64,000 nucleotides of DNA from Paramacrobiotus metropolitanus (Eukaryota > Tardigrada > Eutardigrada > Parachela > Macrobiotidae). How positions within the stretch are numbered: position 1 is the stretch's first letter; each line of letters opens with the position of its first letter. The notes under the pieces were generated by a model. The model worked only from the letters and a program-made list of their open reading frames with translations. It was not told the origin of the DNA and searched no databases. The stretch lies in assembly GCF_019649055.1 (NCBI RefSeq), contig NW_026570234.1:248001-312000 (forward strand), written 5' to 3'. A program made the position numbers and the translations under genes. Of the stretch, positions 1 through 12,900 are shown piece by piece.

Positions 1-578
1 GCCAAATCCCTTAATATAAAAACATTGTGTCAACAGTCATCTCAATATCTTAAAAATACGACCTTTATTGCGATTTCGTCCCTATTCATATTACACATCA
101 GGCTGGGTTGGGTTTCTACATCTGCAGGAGTGGACAGGCCGATTTTTTGCTTAGCGGGAAGTAAAGAATACTACATATGCATTTTTTTGTCTACGTCTAT
201 GCTCGTTTTTTTATTATATTAATAATAAGTCTCCCCGGCTAACCAAAAACCCGCTACCTATCTATTGTTGAATACATGTTTTAACATTTACTGTTAATTA
301 AGTTAGATTTTAAAAAATTTTATTAAGTAGAAATTTTTGATAAAGGAAAACAAAATAAACCCGGGAAAAAAGGAAAGTCGGGGAAACTTTAGATTATGGC
401 CTGTCCAGACTTTGCCGCAAACCAACCCACTTAACACGGAAATAGCTAAACAATCGCAATAAGGTAAGGTGTAACGGAACATCAATATCACAACAACATC
501 GGTGGACAACATGAGCATCAGTGTAGGACAGCATCGTTATCGACCGTGCTGAGGTCGACCGGCAAGGAAAGTAAACGG
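1..578. other. Gene-free A/T-rich stretch
   Basis: Only short, uncharacteristic reading frames occur here and none carries a recognisable motif or plausible splice structure. I see no RNA gene. Confidence 0.5.
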
Positions 579-1094
579 CTAACGTAAACAAGACGTGAAC
601 AACTTATTCGGACCTGGGGCAATCCAGTCCTTGTTAGATTTATTAAGGAAAATAACATAAGTACAGTTTAACGCAATAGCGGCCAAATTTTTAAACAAAG
701 GCTTAAGCTGGAGAGTTTTAGTAGCTTGTCGGATGGTGGTGGCAATTCTACTAATGTTTGTCATAGCATCACGGGCGACCATTCCCCGCGAGCCTACCGC
801 CAGGTGATAGTACTCGGTCCGCCATCCGGCATTGTTTAATTCAGTTATTAGGGAGGCGTAGCGTGTACGTTTCCTGGCTTCCGCATTGACGAATCCGTTA
901 ACAGTCTCAAAGGGAACAGTCAGCTCAGCTAAAACAATACGTTTCTCATGTAAATACTGCGTCAGCCGTTCTTCCTGCCGGATTGGACGGGCGTTACTTC
1001 GGGTGGAATCACTCATGGTTAAACAATCCGGTGATGTTGTTGATGACAAGATAAAGGTTCCGTATTTTGGTAGATGAAATACGGCAGTTTTCAA
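579..1094 (-). mobile_element. Relic of a non-LTR retrotransposon polyprotein (C-terminal part)
   Basis: The reading frame, with an internal methionine near 1016, contains a block reading VLAELTVPFE, then ARKRTRYASL, GWRTEYYHLAVGSRG and a tail ending in VIFLNKSNKDW. This order (ELTVPFE, a charged KR-x-RYxxL segment, GW, VGxRG) is what I know from the region after the reverse transcriptase in many invertebrate and fish LINE-like polyproteins. No reverse transcriptase motif lies upstream or downstream on this strand, so this is a truncated fragment and not an active element. The frame is still open for about 170 codons, which suggests a fairly recent insertion. The family is assigned from memory of the motif only. 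Confidence 0.5.
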
Positions 1095-1631
1095 AAGAAA
1101 ACGCCAGATTTTAGTATAACCGCTGTGTAAGGTGTACTTTACACAGCAACTCGGTCAGCCAGCTCAGAGCAGCATTCGCGAGTGAGCAGCATTCGCAAGT
1201 TTTGTGCCAATAAGACGTGGCACATGAAGTTAACCCTAATTGACCGCAAATTGAACGTCTCCAACATTTAACCCCGGAATTTAAGTAAGCATTTGCTCTG
1301 GATTTCGAGGGCCATGCTTGCTTGCATCGCTCAATGTGACTTTTTACATGGTATTTCTCGCAGCATCCCAATAAAAAAAGTGCAGAGCACCCGTTTATCA
1401 AACAAAGTGTTAGATTAAACTTTTTTGGTTGCAGAAAAAATTGAGGTTGTGGAAATATATTCGATCAAATTAAAAAAAACTTAGCGCCGTATTCTTAGCG
1501 GCTACTCAATAAAAGTATCTGCTCAATCGTAGAGACAACGAAATCCACGCACATTTTCATTGTGTTGCTCCAATAAATGTGCTGCAGTAGTTAGACCTCT
1601 TCAGCAAAATTAAGTATAAAATATTCTTGTA

Positions 1632-1696
1632 AGTATTTTGAAAGCATCTGTATTTTATACTTGTAAGTATAAAATACAGATGCAATACAAAATACT
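1632..1696. repeat. Near-perfect inverted repeat (hairpin)
   Basis: Positions 1644-1683 are a perfect palindrome with 19-base arms around a 2-base loop. With a 3-base mismatch the pairing continues outward to give arms of about 31 bases. It is A/T-rich, lies in gene-free DNA and could be a small foldback element or the end of a larger one. Confidence 0.75.
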
Positions 1697-1699
1697 GTA

Positions 1700-4600
1700 T
1701 TTGATATCTTTATTATACGCGACCTTCTACAATATGGTATTTCATAACAGTTTCTTGAAAACTGAAGTAACTGCGCACAGTAATTTATTTCTTGAATACG
1801 CATTTTCACGTTTCAGTCATCGTTTTGGGGACGCTTGTTGTTAGGACGGCCCTCACATCTGATTGACACAAAAGTTGCCCGCGCGAAAGTTTTAGCAGCG
1901 TCTTGCGGCAGGAGTACTAGGCACATTTACGATGCAAAGCTACAGCCTACGAGTCTGTACAATACAGAGTCGTTGTGTATTTTTCAGTGGTGTTAATAAA
2001 TTTAAATATATAGAAAGGCGCATTATATTATAATAAACGGTCCCGAAATTTATAACATCACGCACATTTAATACGCATTCTGTACGAGCATTTAAACACG
2101 CTTACGAACATTTCAATACCAACCGTATGGAGTATGTCCCGTTCCATGTTACCTTATCGGTACATGCCCTCACTGAATGAAGCAACCCCCGGCCGGGAGA
2201 ACTTTCTAAAACTTATTGTGTATAATTTTTTTTCATTTTGTTAGCGTTCCACGGTCCATGTTGAAATTAACAGATGTAGATTTAGCAGTTATTGCTGAAT
2301 GCAAAAGACGTTATCTTTACATGTTTGCATGTGCATTCCCGGTAGGTCAACTGGCCAACGGTGGCTGTATAAGTGTGAATCGTTTATCACCCTTACGAAC
2401 AACAGTTCCACATTACAAATTTATTGCATTCTAACCTAACACAAACTAAATGCACTGCTGATTTGCGTTCGAAAAACAGCATAGTTAAACGATACTGCGA
2501 TAAAAAACCGAATGTACTCTTATAAGTTATGTGCGACGTTATTATTTACACATGTACTACAAGCAGATAGTGGCTACCAGTTACGGTAATTTTACATGCA
2601 CTATGAGAAGTATGAGTAAAGTACGCAATTCAGTTCTCTGGGCTGTGTAAGAAATCATATTGTCATAATTCGGAGGAATTTCGAAAAACATCCTGCCGAT
2701 TCCTAAGGGTCATTAACTTTCGATTTCTGCAGCATCCGCATTTCCCATTTTTTTTTTGTTAAAGACAAATCTGAAGAAACGATAACACAAATTCATTATT
2801 AAAATATGAGATAAATTGATAAAGCTTCTTTTAGCATTTCCATTCGGCACGGTTGTTATGAAACGGATTTACGGGTAACTTTGCACAAAACAAAATTTAT
2901 AAAAGCAGTCGGTAATTTTTTACGCATATAGCGAAACTGTTTGAGTATTAATCAACTGGCATAATTTGGCCACTAATTCACTGGTACCAATGGCGATCTG
3001 CAATTCAGTTTCCAGCTTATCGGGAAAAAGGAATCTACGTTTTGCGTAACGGAACTGGTGTACAGTTTGTGACTCTTTACATATGACATACAGATTCCAA
3101 CAGGAGCTGTATCATGGGAAAAGCGAGTGTTTTATTGACGTTTTATAGTTGTTTGTGACCAGACCTGCTGGTGGTCGACGACAGATAAACATTAATGTGG
3201 TGTATGTATATTGTTTTTCCCCGTTGGCCTTCCGGCTAGGGAATGCGATCACCGGACTCATCTGTCCGAGTGCACACAATCAAATCAAGCAGGTTATAAA
3301 ATATGTAGCATTTGCGTCCCGTTTTTCCTGCGGCTTAGCCGACGAGTGTGTACACATACCGACTGTAACGGAAACCGAAGAGAGCCCTTCCCGATCAAAC
3401 ATTACCTAGCGGCGGAGACGTGAATAATTTAAATACCGAAGTGCGCTTTTTGCGAGAACGCCATAAGGTATAATTTCATTTACTATAGTGCATCTAGGTA
3501 AGTAATATTGACGCTTTCGTTTGCAGCTCTTGGACGTTAGCGAAAGTACTCGTATTTTTCAGACTATGTGAGAGACTATCTATATGTACGTGGTACTACA
3601 GAAAATTTAGCGGCTGATTGTGTTTCAGTTATAAATTTTGAAATAAAACGCGTTCTGGTTACAGCGCATACTGTAAGGTTTCAATAGATTTTTTTTCGTA
3701 TTTTTGTACTATGTAATTTCCGTAAAGTACATAATTCTGATATTACGTGCACAACAGAGAGAACTATGCATCGGTAGTTCATTAACACATCTAACTACGT
3801 ATACAGTTGTAAAAAATGTACAGTATTGCACCCAGCTTTTCATAACACGGTGAACATATGCACTAAACCACATAATTATTATTGGCAATAACAAGGGAAA
3901 AATAGAAGTTTGTTCACTAAACGGTTCAGAGTAGAAATAAAAGCATTTCAAAAAGGTAACGGCGGGTATACTCTTGGGCTGGTAAGCTGCTACTTCAAAA
4001 CATACGTTTTCAGTAATAAATTAGATCCTACGTCGATGATAGTATTTGCAAGAAAACATTCCCTTATAGTGCATTTGAATATGTCGTTTCTGTTAATGCG
4101 AAGTCCAAACAATCGCTACGCTTAGTACCACAACCAAAATTCCAAAATGTTCGCGATCATAACTGACAAATTTATTTACGAAATCGTATAGCCGATTCTT
4201 GCGACATTAAAACGGAATTAGATTATGATAATATAATATTATAACAAATTAGCGCTATTAGGTGATGGAAGATCACTTCAGCGCGTGAACTGCAGCATTA
4301 ACAACCCAGCTTATTTCCGCTAATATTGCAGTTACCTCCCGGGCGTCCGTCCAAAAAGTGGATTTATCACTTCGTTGTCCGCCTCCAAGCGACTTTCAAT
4401 CAGCAGGGTCACTGTTGACATCGCATCATGGCGCACCGTGGCGGTGGGATTTGCGGCGGCTGTGCGCTGCATCAAGGGAGAATTACGCGCTCCGGACGAT
4501 ACCGACAATTGCCGATGCATAGTGTATGACAAACAGAAAACTATTTGTTTTCCGGATAAGACAAAAGTCAACTTCCTGTTAATGGTCTACGCCGTTGAGG

Positions 4601-6934
4601 GCCAAAGAAAAAACGCCTGAATGACAATGTCTACAGCGGTCACCCGGAATCTCACACAAAATTAAGCTGGAACGTGCTCCAAGCCGATTTCCACTTGTAC
4701 TGCCACAAAATGACCCAAGATCGCATAATCAACTTAGACTTAGTAAATTGCTTTTGAGCCCCCCTCTTTGTCCATCAGTGCGGCTTCCGTCTTCTCCAGT
4801 GTACAACACAGTGCAGCGCAACGTTCACTGAGTGGCAGACAATGTTTGACTTGTGCCCAAAACCTTCCACTGTCTTCTTTACTGGTGGGATAAGGCAGAG
4901 CTTAAGTAAATCCAGAGAGCGTCGCGCCGCGATTGCCCCACGAGTATGTATGCACTAGGAAGTGTACACTGCAGGGTAGTGTGTATACGGCTACGCTGGT
5001 TTTTCTGGCGGGATGCACACATGTACATCTGTCGATAGTTGACGGGTACGACAATAATATCGTCTGCATTTAGGTGTTAAATGGGAGAAAGTGTCGTATC
5101 GATCTGCGATGCATGTGTACATTCGCAAACGCACGCGTTGTGGCGCCCGTTATACAGATACATATGTAGAGAAATTCTGTCCTCGAAAATTCGGTAATAT
5201 CAATTGCAGCAATTTGCGTGTGAAATGCAGTCACATACGGTATTGTCAACGGTTAGTGTCGGCTTACATCGTTTCCGGTATCATGAATACTGACACATAC
5301 ACACATATGCCCGTCCAGGGAAGGAACGCTTGATGCAGCCGGGCGATGAGCCGATCTGTGAGCGCGAGTGCTGTGGCGTTGCAGCAAAATATTATGATCC
5401 CGGCGTCCTGCGAGAATGAATGCCGCATTCATTCAGCGGACTCACGCTAACAGTTAAGAAAGGTGGAGAAGCCCCAATCAAGCCGCTCTCAAGCCGCGAT
5501 CATTGCCAACACCGTACATTTATCAAAAGGACATTTTTATGTTCGCTAGTCAGCTGCCGTAACTACTTTAATTCCAGCGGACTTAAATTACCCCTCAGCA
5601 AATCATGATGCAATCTCGCAGCACACTCGGACGGAGCTGCACGCACATTCACATTTTGTAAATCTTTTTATCCTTATTTCGGGTGTTTATTTGTAACGGC
5701 TCTACTAATCACTTGTACTCAAACATGCCTTTTTTAACCACCTCGTTTTTGATATTTCAGTGCTCACGTTGTTTTCCTGCTATTGATTTTTTGTTAAAAA
5801 AATTTTTAGCGATAGAAAATTTTGCTTAAAGTATACATTTTAGTCTAGACTGCGCAGGCATATGTTGCATATTAGTGAATCTGTATATATTGTCCACATC
5901 ATGCTTACAGATTACAGTTAGCCTTTACTACTGACTTTTGGAGCCGACAAAGGGAGCTCACTCATTGTCAGCTGGTGGGGAAGTTGTTATTATACAGTGG
6001 CGGCAGGGGTGACACATATAGAGTAGCTGGCTATACCTGGTACCGTACCAACGCGAAAATAAGCGGACCTCTTTCTGAGCAAGAATCTTCCCGTTACGTG
6101 CGCCGAAGAACTTGTTTACGTTGCTGATCAAAGTTATTAATTTTATTTCAATCTATCTATAACCAGAGAGCTGGGTACGAAACAATTTTTACAAACTGCA
6201 TAACACCGTTAACAACAATGCACTGCTTAACACACACATTTTAGAAAATAGATTACCTAATTACAGCCGTTCACCATTAGTACGAACTGCCGGGCATCGT
6301 AAAATGGCTAGAAAAAGTTCGTTTTTTCTTTTTTTCTGCTTAAAAAAGACCATTCGACTCAAGTCTCAAGCATACGTAAACCGATCGTCAAATCCCGTTT
6401 GTTAGCGAATAACCCATATGGAAAAGGTCACACCACATGCAAGTTGATGTGACCTTCGCAGACTACCGAAACGGCCTGGTTAATTTCGAAAACTGCCGCG
6501 ACGAATTTTAAATTATAAAGTCAAATTAATAAGTAGCACCACAACATAACATCATATTCATGGGATCGTTAGTGGTTTTTGTATGTAACTGCCGACACTA
6601 CTGCCTGCGGCGTCGATCTAAACGCAGTTCATGAATGTGAACATTCAGGTGTTTTCACTGCGTACCTTTCTCGTGCGATTCTGCAGTTAGATCGTGCACT
6701 ATTCGTTGGGCGTGAACAATTAATACATTAACCAACGACCTAAATTATAACAGTGATTAAATTGATTGCTATAAAGAAACAATGGATCCCTAAAAATATT
6801 CGCCAGATTAGCATAATCGATCACACAAAATCACAAACAAAAGATCTAAAACCATTATCACGAGTACTTCTATTAAACGAAAGGTGAAAACCGGCAATGA
6901 CACACCCACGAAAAAGCATATCTTCATATACAAC
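1700..6934. other. Long intergenic region, no supported gene
   Basis: Several 60-90 codon frames occur, including overlapping ones on both strands at 4332-4620, but none has a domain, signal peptide or coherent exon chain I can support. The overlapping frames at 4.3-4.6 kb lie in locally G/C-richer sequence and may be transposon debris. This region lies downstream of the 3' end of the TDRD9-like gene. Confidence 0.45.
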
Positions 6935-9900
6935 TTATTCAACAGAACTGAAAGCCAACAATTTGTTTTCCTGATCAGTATGATAAGCCGAAAAAATATG
7001 CTCTACTAAATTTCCGCGATCGATGGTTTTATTGCAGAACTGACATCTACCCGCCGATAAGCTGATTGGTTCGTCCTCTTCTCCCAATTCGGCGCCAACG
7101 TTCAGCTCCTTCTTCATGATCCTGTAAATACACACAACAATCTTTATGAGGGAATCACATCGCAAGTTTATCGCTGCCGTAACTCACTTCATTGCATCCC
7201 GATGCAACATCACCATCTGATCGTACAACTTAATGCTTTTCTCCATTGAAGATGGCTCTGCAGATCGGCAAATGGGCATCAGGAAATTTAGTTCAGCTGC
7301 GAGCCGCTCTTTATCGTACAAAACTGGTGACCAACTGAAAGTGCTCCAAAAACCACGGTTCGGGCGTAGCATTCGCGGCTTGCTAGCCATACTAGAACAA
7401 AATTCCAAAATATTCTACTATGTTCTTATACACCTTGTTTCGAAGAACCAGTAATGACCGTTTTTCGAAGAACGAAGAACCAACCGAACGAACCTCGTTT
7501 TTCGAAGAACCAGTAATGACCGTTTCCCGCAATACCCTTATTTTGTTGAATCTTTTGCCTTTTTCTTGTAACCGTAAGTTATTTACTCTCAAGTTTTACC
7601 TAATCAACAGGTTCAGACATTCGTGCTGCAACTCATCGAAGTTGCGTACCGCATGGATGTTCCCTTGCATAATGCAAAGCATTTGATTCAGTTTTCTTCG
7701 CAAAGCATCAGCCTGTGAAAACATTACGAAATTTTAATTTCTCAACACAAATTTCAATTCAGACTCATCATATCCATACTTTATCAATATCCTCTTCGGA
7801 TATGTACCCGTCAAAGACCAAATTAACTTCCCCTTCGGGATAAAAACTCTCAGTGGAATCAGCCAATGGACCCAGTCCAGTCAACAAGCCAACGTGTTCA
7901 TCTTCTTTTGTCCTACAACGATAACCCAATGTCCTGAAATACTCGCGACAAAAAACCAGAAAATATATCAAAGCTCCTACGCCGTCCGCGCAAGATTCAA
8001 CTTACACTATCTCAGCAACCGGTGAGAATGCCAGCGCGATCACTCCCAGCAGGCCCGGTTGCGTTGGAAGCTGACTCGTAAAGAGGCCCTTCAGAACGTC
8101 GTCAGTGTGCGAAGGATGTTGCATCAATGCGGCCACCACAGGTCGGTACGGCCACCCGCCATCCTGGGGATACTTTTCATAAGCAATGCTGTTTAAGCTC
8201 GTGTTGTTAACACTCGCAATTCTGAAATTATCACCGAACTTCGTAATCTGCTGCTAATAACTACAAACATGTCTTCCGGAATTTTACTTTTGGTCCTTCA
8301 TGATAGTGACACGGCGAGATCGTGCTGGGAACTCAACCGGACCGACGGTTATCTACAAATTTCCGCGATATAGTTGTATTACAATCGTAACTGTTCAAGT
8401 AGATGAAACATACACATTTCCCGGCTACAGGTGGTGTGTCGTTCTTTAGATCCAGATCCGGAACAAATTCAGCTCCTGCGAGCATGTCAGTGTTCCCGGA
8501 TTCCAGTTGCTTATGATGATTCTACGCGCCGGTTGCAATAACACCCATTCAGCATATACATCGCTACATGCTTCCATAAGATTACTGCACCTCAGAAATC
8601 CACGATTCCTTTCCTTTGAATGCACACCCCAGTCGTATCAGCTCTTCGCCAACACTTATGTCCACATCAGGCACCAAAGGACATTTCCAGAAAAGTTGAC
8701 CTCGCACGATGCCATCCGTTACGGAAAACACCTAACGATTAATCATGTTTGTTGCTTCCTGCTCACTGTCACTTCTGTTATAACAAATAAAAATAACACA
8801 CAATTCTCAAGCAACACATTAGAAGAATTAAAGAAATCAGTCACTCGTATTTTAAGCCAAACTATTTCTTCTCAAGCTGGTGCGGGGACCACCTTGACGC
8901 GTCATATTATATAGAACAAAGCTTTCTGCAGGATACACGATACAGTATATGCACTTTATAAAACGATTTAAACTTCGCAAAAATAAACCATCCTTAAATA
9001 TTTCGTACTACAAAATCTCCAAAATCAAAGCCGTGGAGTGCGCATTAAAGGAACCAGAATCGAAGCAAAGGTGCAACACGTACTTCCAAATATACTTCGC
9101 TTTCTTCACCACACAGCAGATCCTGCATATAGCTCACGGTCAACCGCCTTTGACTTCTTGAGAAGCGAAGTCCAACAAATATAAATTCAAAGCTACTGCG
9201 AGGTATGTCCTTGAGCGAATCAGGCAGATAATATAACGACGAGGCTGAGATCAGGTCATATTCACCCAAGTCCACCAGTAATACCTGCAATAAAGAAAAT
9301 TACGCAGAAGTTCCCAAAACACAATCGAAGTAACAAAAATACCGTCACACATCCGTTGTTGACTGGAGACACCACCAAGCAACGCGTATAGAACACATTA
9401 CCATCTTCGTCTTCACTTTTCGCCATAAATGCCTCTCCAATTCTGATGTATCTAAGTTCAATAGGGAACATCTATACAACAAACTCACGGTTATGCAAAT
9501 CAGTCCTCTGCATTCAATGTGCTCATAAACTACCTAACACTCTAACCTTTCTTTTGGCAAATGCTTTCATTCTTTCCTCCAAGTTTAACTGTTGCTGAAC
9601 TATGTCGCTCCTCGTGCAGGTCACAAAAAATTTGTCCACACTGACGATCTGAAATTTGAATATTATGGCATAATTAAAATAAAAGTTGCAGCATAAATTT
9701 TTTTTAAAAATCGCGCAGAAACGGAAACACAAGAACATACATCCTGAAGTACAACAGGTATTTTCTGCCCAGTCTGAAAAATTACGGAACAGGGAGGAAT
9801 TCCTTTCCTTGGGTTTCGACACTCTCCTTTATTTTCAATGGAAAATCTAAGACGACATGTATTGTTCAGCTTTGCAGCAGATAACCCCGGCCAACTGAAC

Positions 9901-12900
9901 TTATTACCCACCGAAATCCAGCGCGACTGGTATTATCAGTACCGTCAATTTGTTGATTTACTTCTGATGACCGCTGGCGTTCCGGTAAAGTGAGCTTTCC
10001 ATGAGAGTTCCTGACAAAATTTCAAAGTGGTGCTAGGTTTCATTAGAATGATGATGCAAGAGCCTCACATTGTCATTTTCAGTATGGCGCCCAGCTCAGG
10101 ATGAATGTCACCGGATGGACGTCGTGTAGAACGATCAAAACAAACAAAAGTCCTAAATCACCAAATCATAACAACATTCCATAAGTTGGCTATCATGTTA
10201 TCACCAATACAGTGCCGCATTACTCAAAACTGCCGTAAACAATTTTTGGTTGAATAGTGCCGCTTTCTGAGCTGTCCCTCAAAATGGCTTTCAGATCGTC
10301 ATCGTATAACGGGCTCCGTACTGCTGTTTGATGACCAAAATTTGGAATCTGTTAAATTTTAAAGCAGAGGGTGCGCAAAAGATGAAAGTTTTGAGATGAT
10401 ATCTGTGATTAATAAATATGTGATTTAGAAAACAGAAACTGCGGTATTGAAAACAGTACTAACCACCAAAGTGCTCATAGGATCATATCCAGCAAGGACT
10501 TGTTCCATTTTTGCATCAATATATGAAGCAATATTCACCATCACATTCGGATAAAAAGCACCAGCAAATAACAACTGTAAAACGAAAGGGACACTTTCCC
10601 GAAAGCGAAGCGAACCACCAGTAACATAATGTAAAGGCGTAATGAAGATACCTTACCGGTATAATCACTTCTCTGGGAGCTCTCATGCTAGACGGATGGT
10701 CGGCGTAGATACCTTTTCGCTGGAGTCTTCCACAGAGTTCTTGTTTAAGGGCATAGAGCTGAAATTGATGATGACGAAATATTTTCTTACCGGAAGAAAG
10801 CTCAATGTGTTTCAAACCTCTTTCATTCGGGAAAGATCAATCAAGGTTGCATCCGTGAATCTTGATCGGTCAATATGTGATTTCAGGTTATCCCTTTCCG
10901 CTTCCCATAATTCATAGGCATACACAATGGCAAGCGCATCACAATGAGCACCGCGGTAATAGTGCCGTTCCATTGCGCGATACCGGTCGGCAGGCGACAA
11001 CCTAGTCCTACTTAGGACTGCTTCCACGGTCATTCCAGCAGCTGAATCATAATTATGTTATGACGCGCACCATTCTTCCTATGAGAATTAAAAATTTGAA
11101 TATGCCATACCGATTATGGAACCTTCATATGCATATCCAAACATGGCGCATAAGAACATAAACTTCGCAACTCGCACATCCAACGGGAAAGACGCCAGTA
11201 GAAACCCCATTGCCGTTAAATCGCCGTCCTGGTAGCACGGCTGGCCTAAAACCACTCGCTTTCTTTCGCCAGCTCTACCAATCAGTTGAAGACCACAACA
11301 GTTAATTCCAGAGTACTGACTGACCTTTATAAGTAACCGTTAATGCGCCAATCTGCAAAATCAACAGTTTCAGGGAAAAACTGCAAAAAACGAGCTGTAT
11401 TTTACAGTAAATCTATTAAATTACCCATATAAATATTAAAAATTTTACGGTGCAAAGTAAAAATGGTTTGAAGAGAGAATAAAATCAACAGCGATTTAAC
11501 TTACACTTTTCAGGTTAATAACCGCAATTTCAATATCGTTCTGGAGCGGAGGATCCAATAAGAGCACCAAAAGTTCAGCCGGTGGAACCGGTACACCCAG
11601 CTGCTTGATACGTAGTACGGCATTCTCTTTCGGGGCTTCCTGCAGTAAAAACATTTACAACTCGTTAACCTGTTCTGCAAAGTTATCATACCAAGATTTC
11701 CGGTTTCGGATACTGAGGTAAGCTTTGCCGAAATTTTCTTGGAACGAAGAAATACACAACTCCGGGTCTGTTGCGTCCGACCCTTCCTAAAGCAACAGCA
11801 ATATAATTCTGATCTACCATCCACAGCATAGAAGAGAATCCGCACCCCTAACCTTCCACAGATTTAATTAGGTTTTTTTAAAAAAATTTGTCCGACCTTT
11901 ACGCTGGGACGAACTGGATAAGGATGCCCACTGAAGCACCAACTGCGGCATCTTGGTACATGGATTCAACTTCATTGACTTCGTCAAACAAAAGTCGAAA
12001 ACTGGAAAAAAAACAAATGCCAAAAACGTTAGACGGAAATTAAACTCCGGGGCTTACCGTAATTAACATAAGGCAGCGTTATAGAACTTTCAGCAATGTT
12101 TGTTGATAAGATAATTCGCCGTGAACCACTTTTAGGGAAATCGTGCGCCACCCGGAACTGCTCTTCTTTGTTTATAGTTGAATGAAGGATGCATACTTCC
12201 AGCGACTGACTTCTGTGAATAACCGGGATTCTGACTCTCAGCCCTGAACAATAAGATACTGCACGAAAGAAGCACAAAGATGGACGTACCCTTTTCTTTT
12301 GAGCAAAGCCTCCATTTCTATGATGTACTCCAGACCTGCCAGTTTGTACAAACGTTATTATTTTCTGAATATTCGACTCACACCAGTTCAAGGGTGTACA
12401 CTGTACACCAGCACAGTACCAGGAAGAAACATGAGAACAGATTCGCCAAATTCAACCGCACTCGAACCAGGAAGTGGAATTAAATGGTCGATTGTATGGC
12501 AGGCCAACTCCAGCAATTTTGAAGACAATCGAGGATGATTTAGTTCAAAACCCTGTAACGGTACAAGTTTAACATTATGCAAAGGTATACTAACCCTGCA
12601 ACGTCCTGGCGATGCAGACGAAAAATGACAAACAAATTGTTTACATAATATTGTACATGTAAATAATGCCGCTCTGATCAGTACACACAAATAAGGATAA
12701 CTTGTCGCATTTCACAGTTAACTTCGTATCCTATTACATTTCACTGGATGCGTTGGACGTTGACCAGCGGGCATTACTGATGCAACATTTATAGCAAAAG
12801 AGCAATAGTAGCAACCGTATACCGATGTGTCGTATTCTACGGCGAATTCCTCCAAGTGCAACTCCTTGATGGGGAAATGCTCGATTCGTAAGTCAACGTT

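Noticed and set aside
4332-4620. Overlapping 80-codon frames on both strands
   Set aside because: No recognisable domain on either strand; likely locally G/C-rich non-coding or transposon debris.
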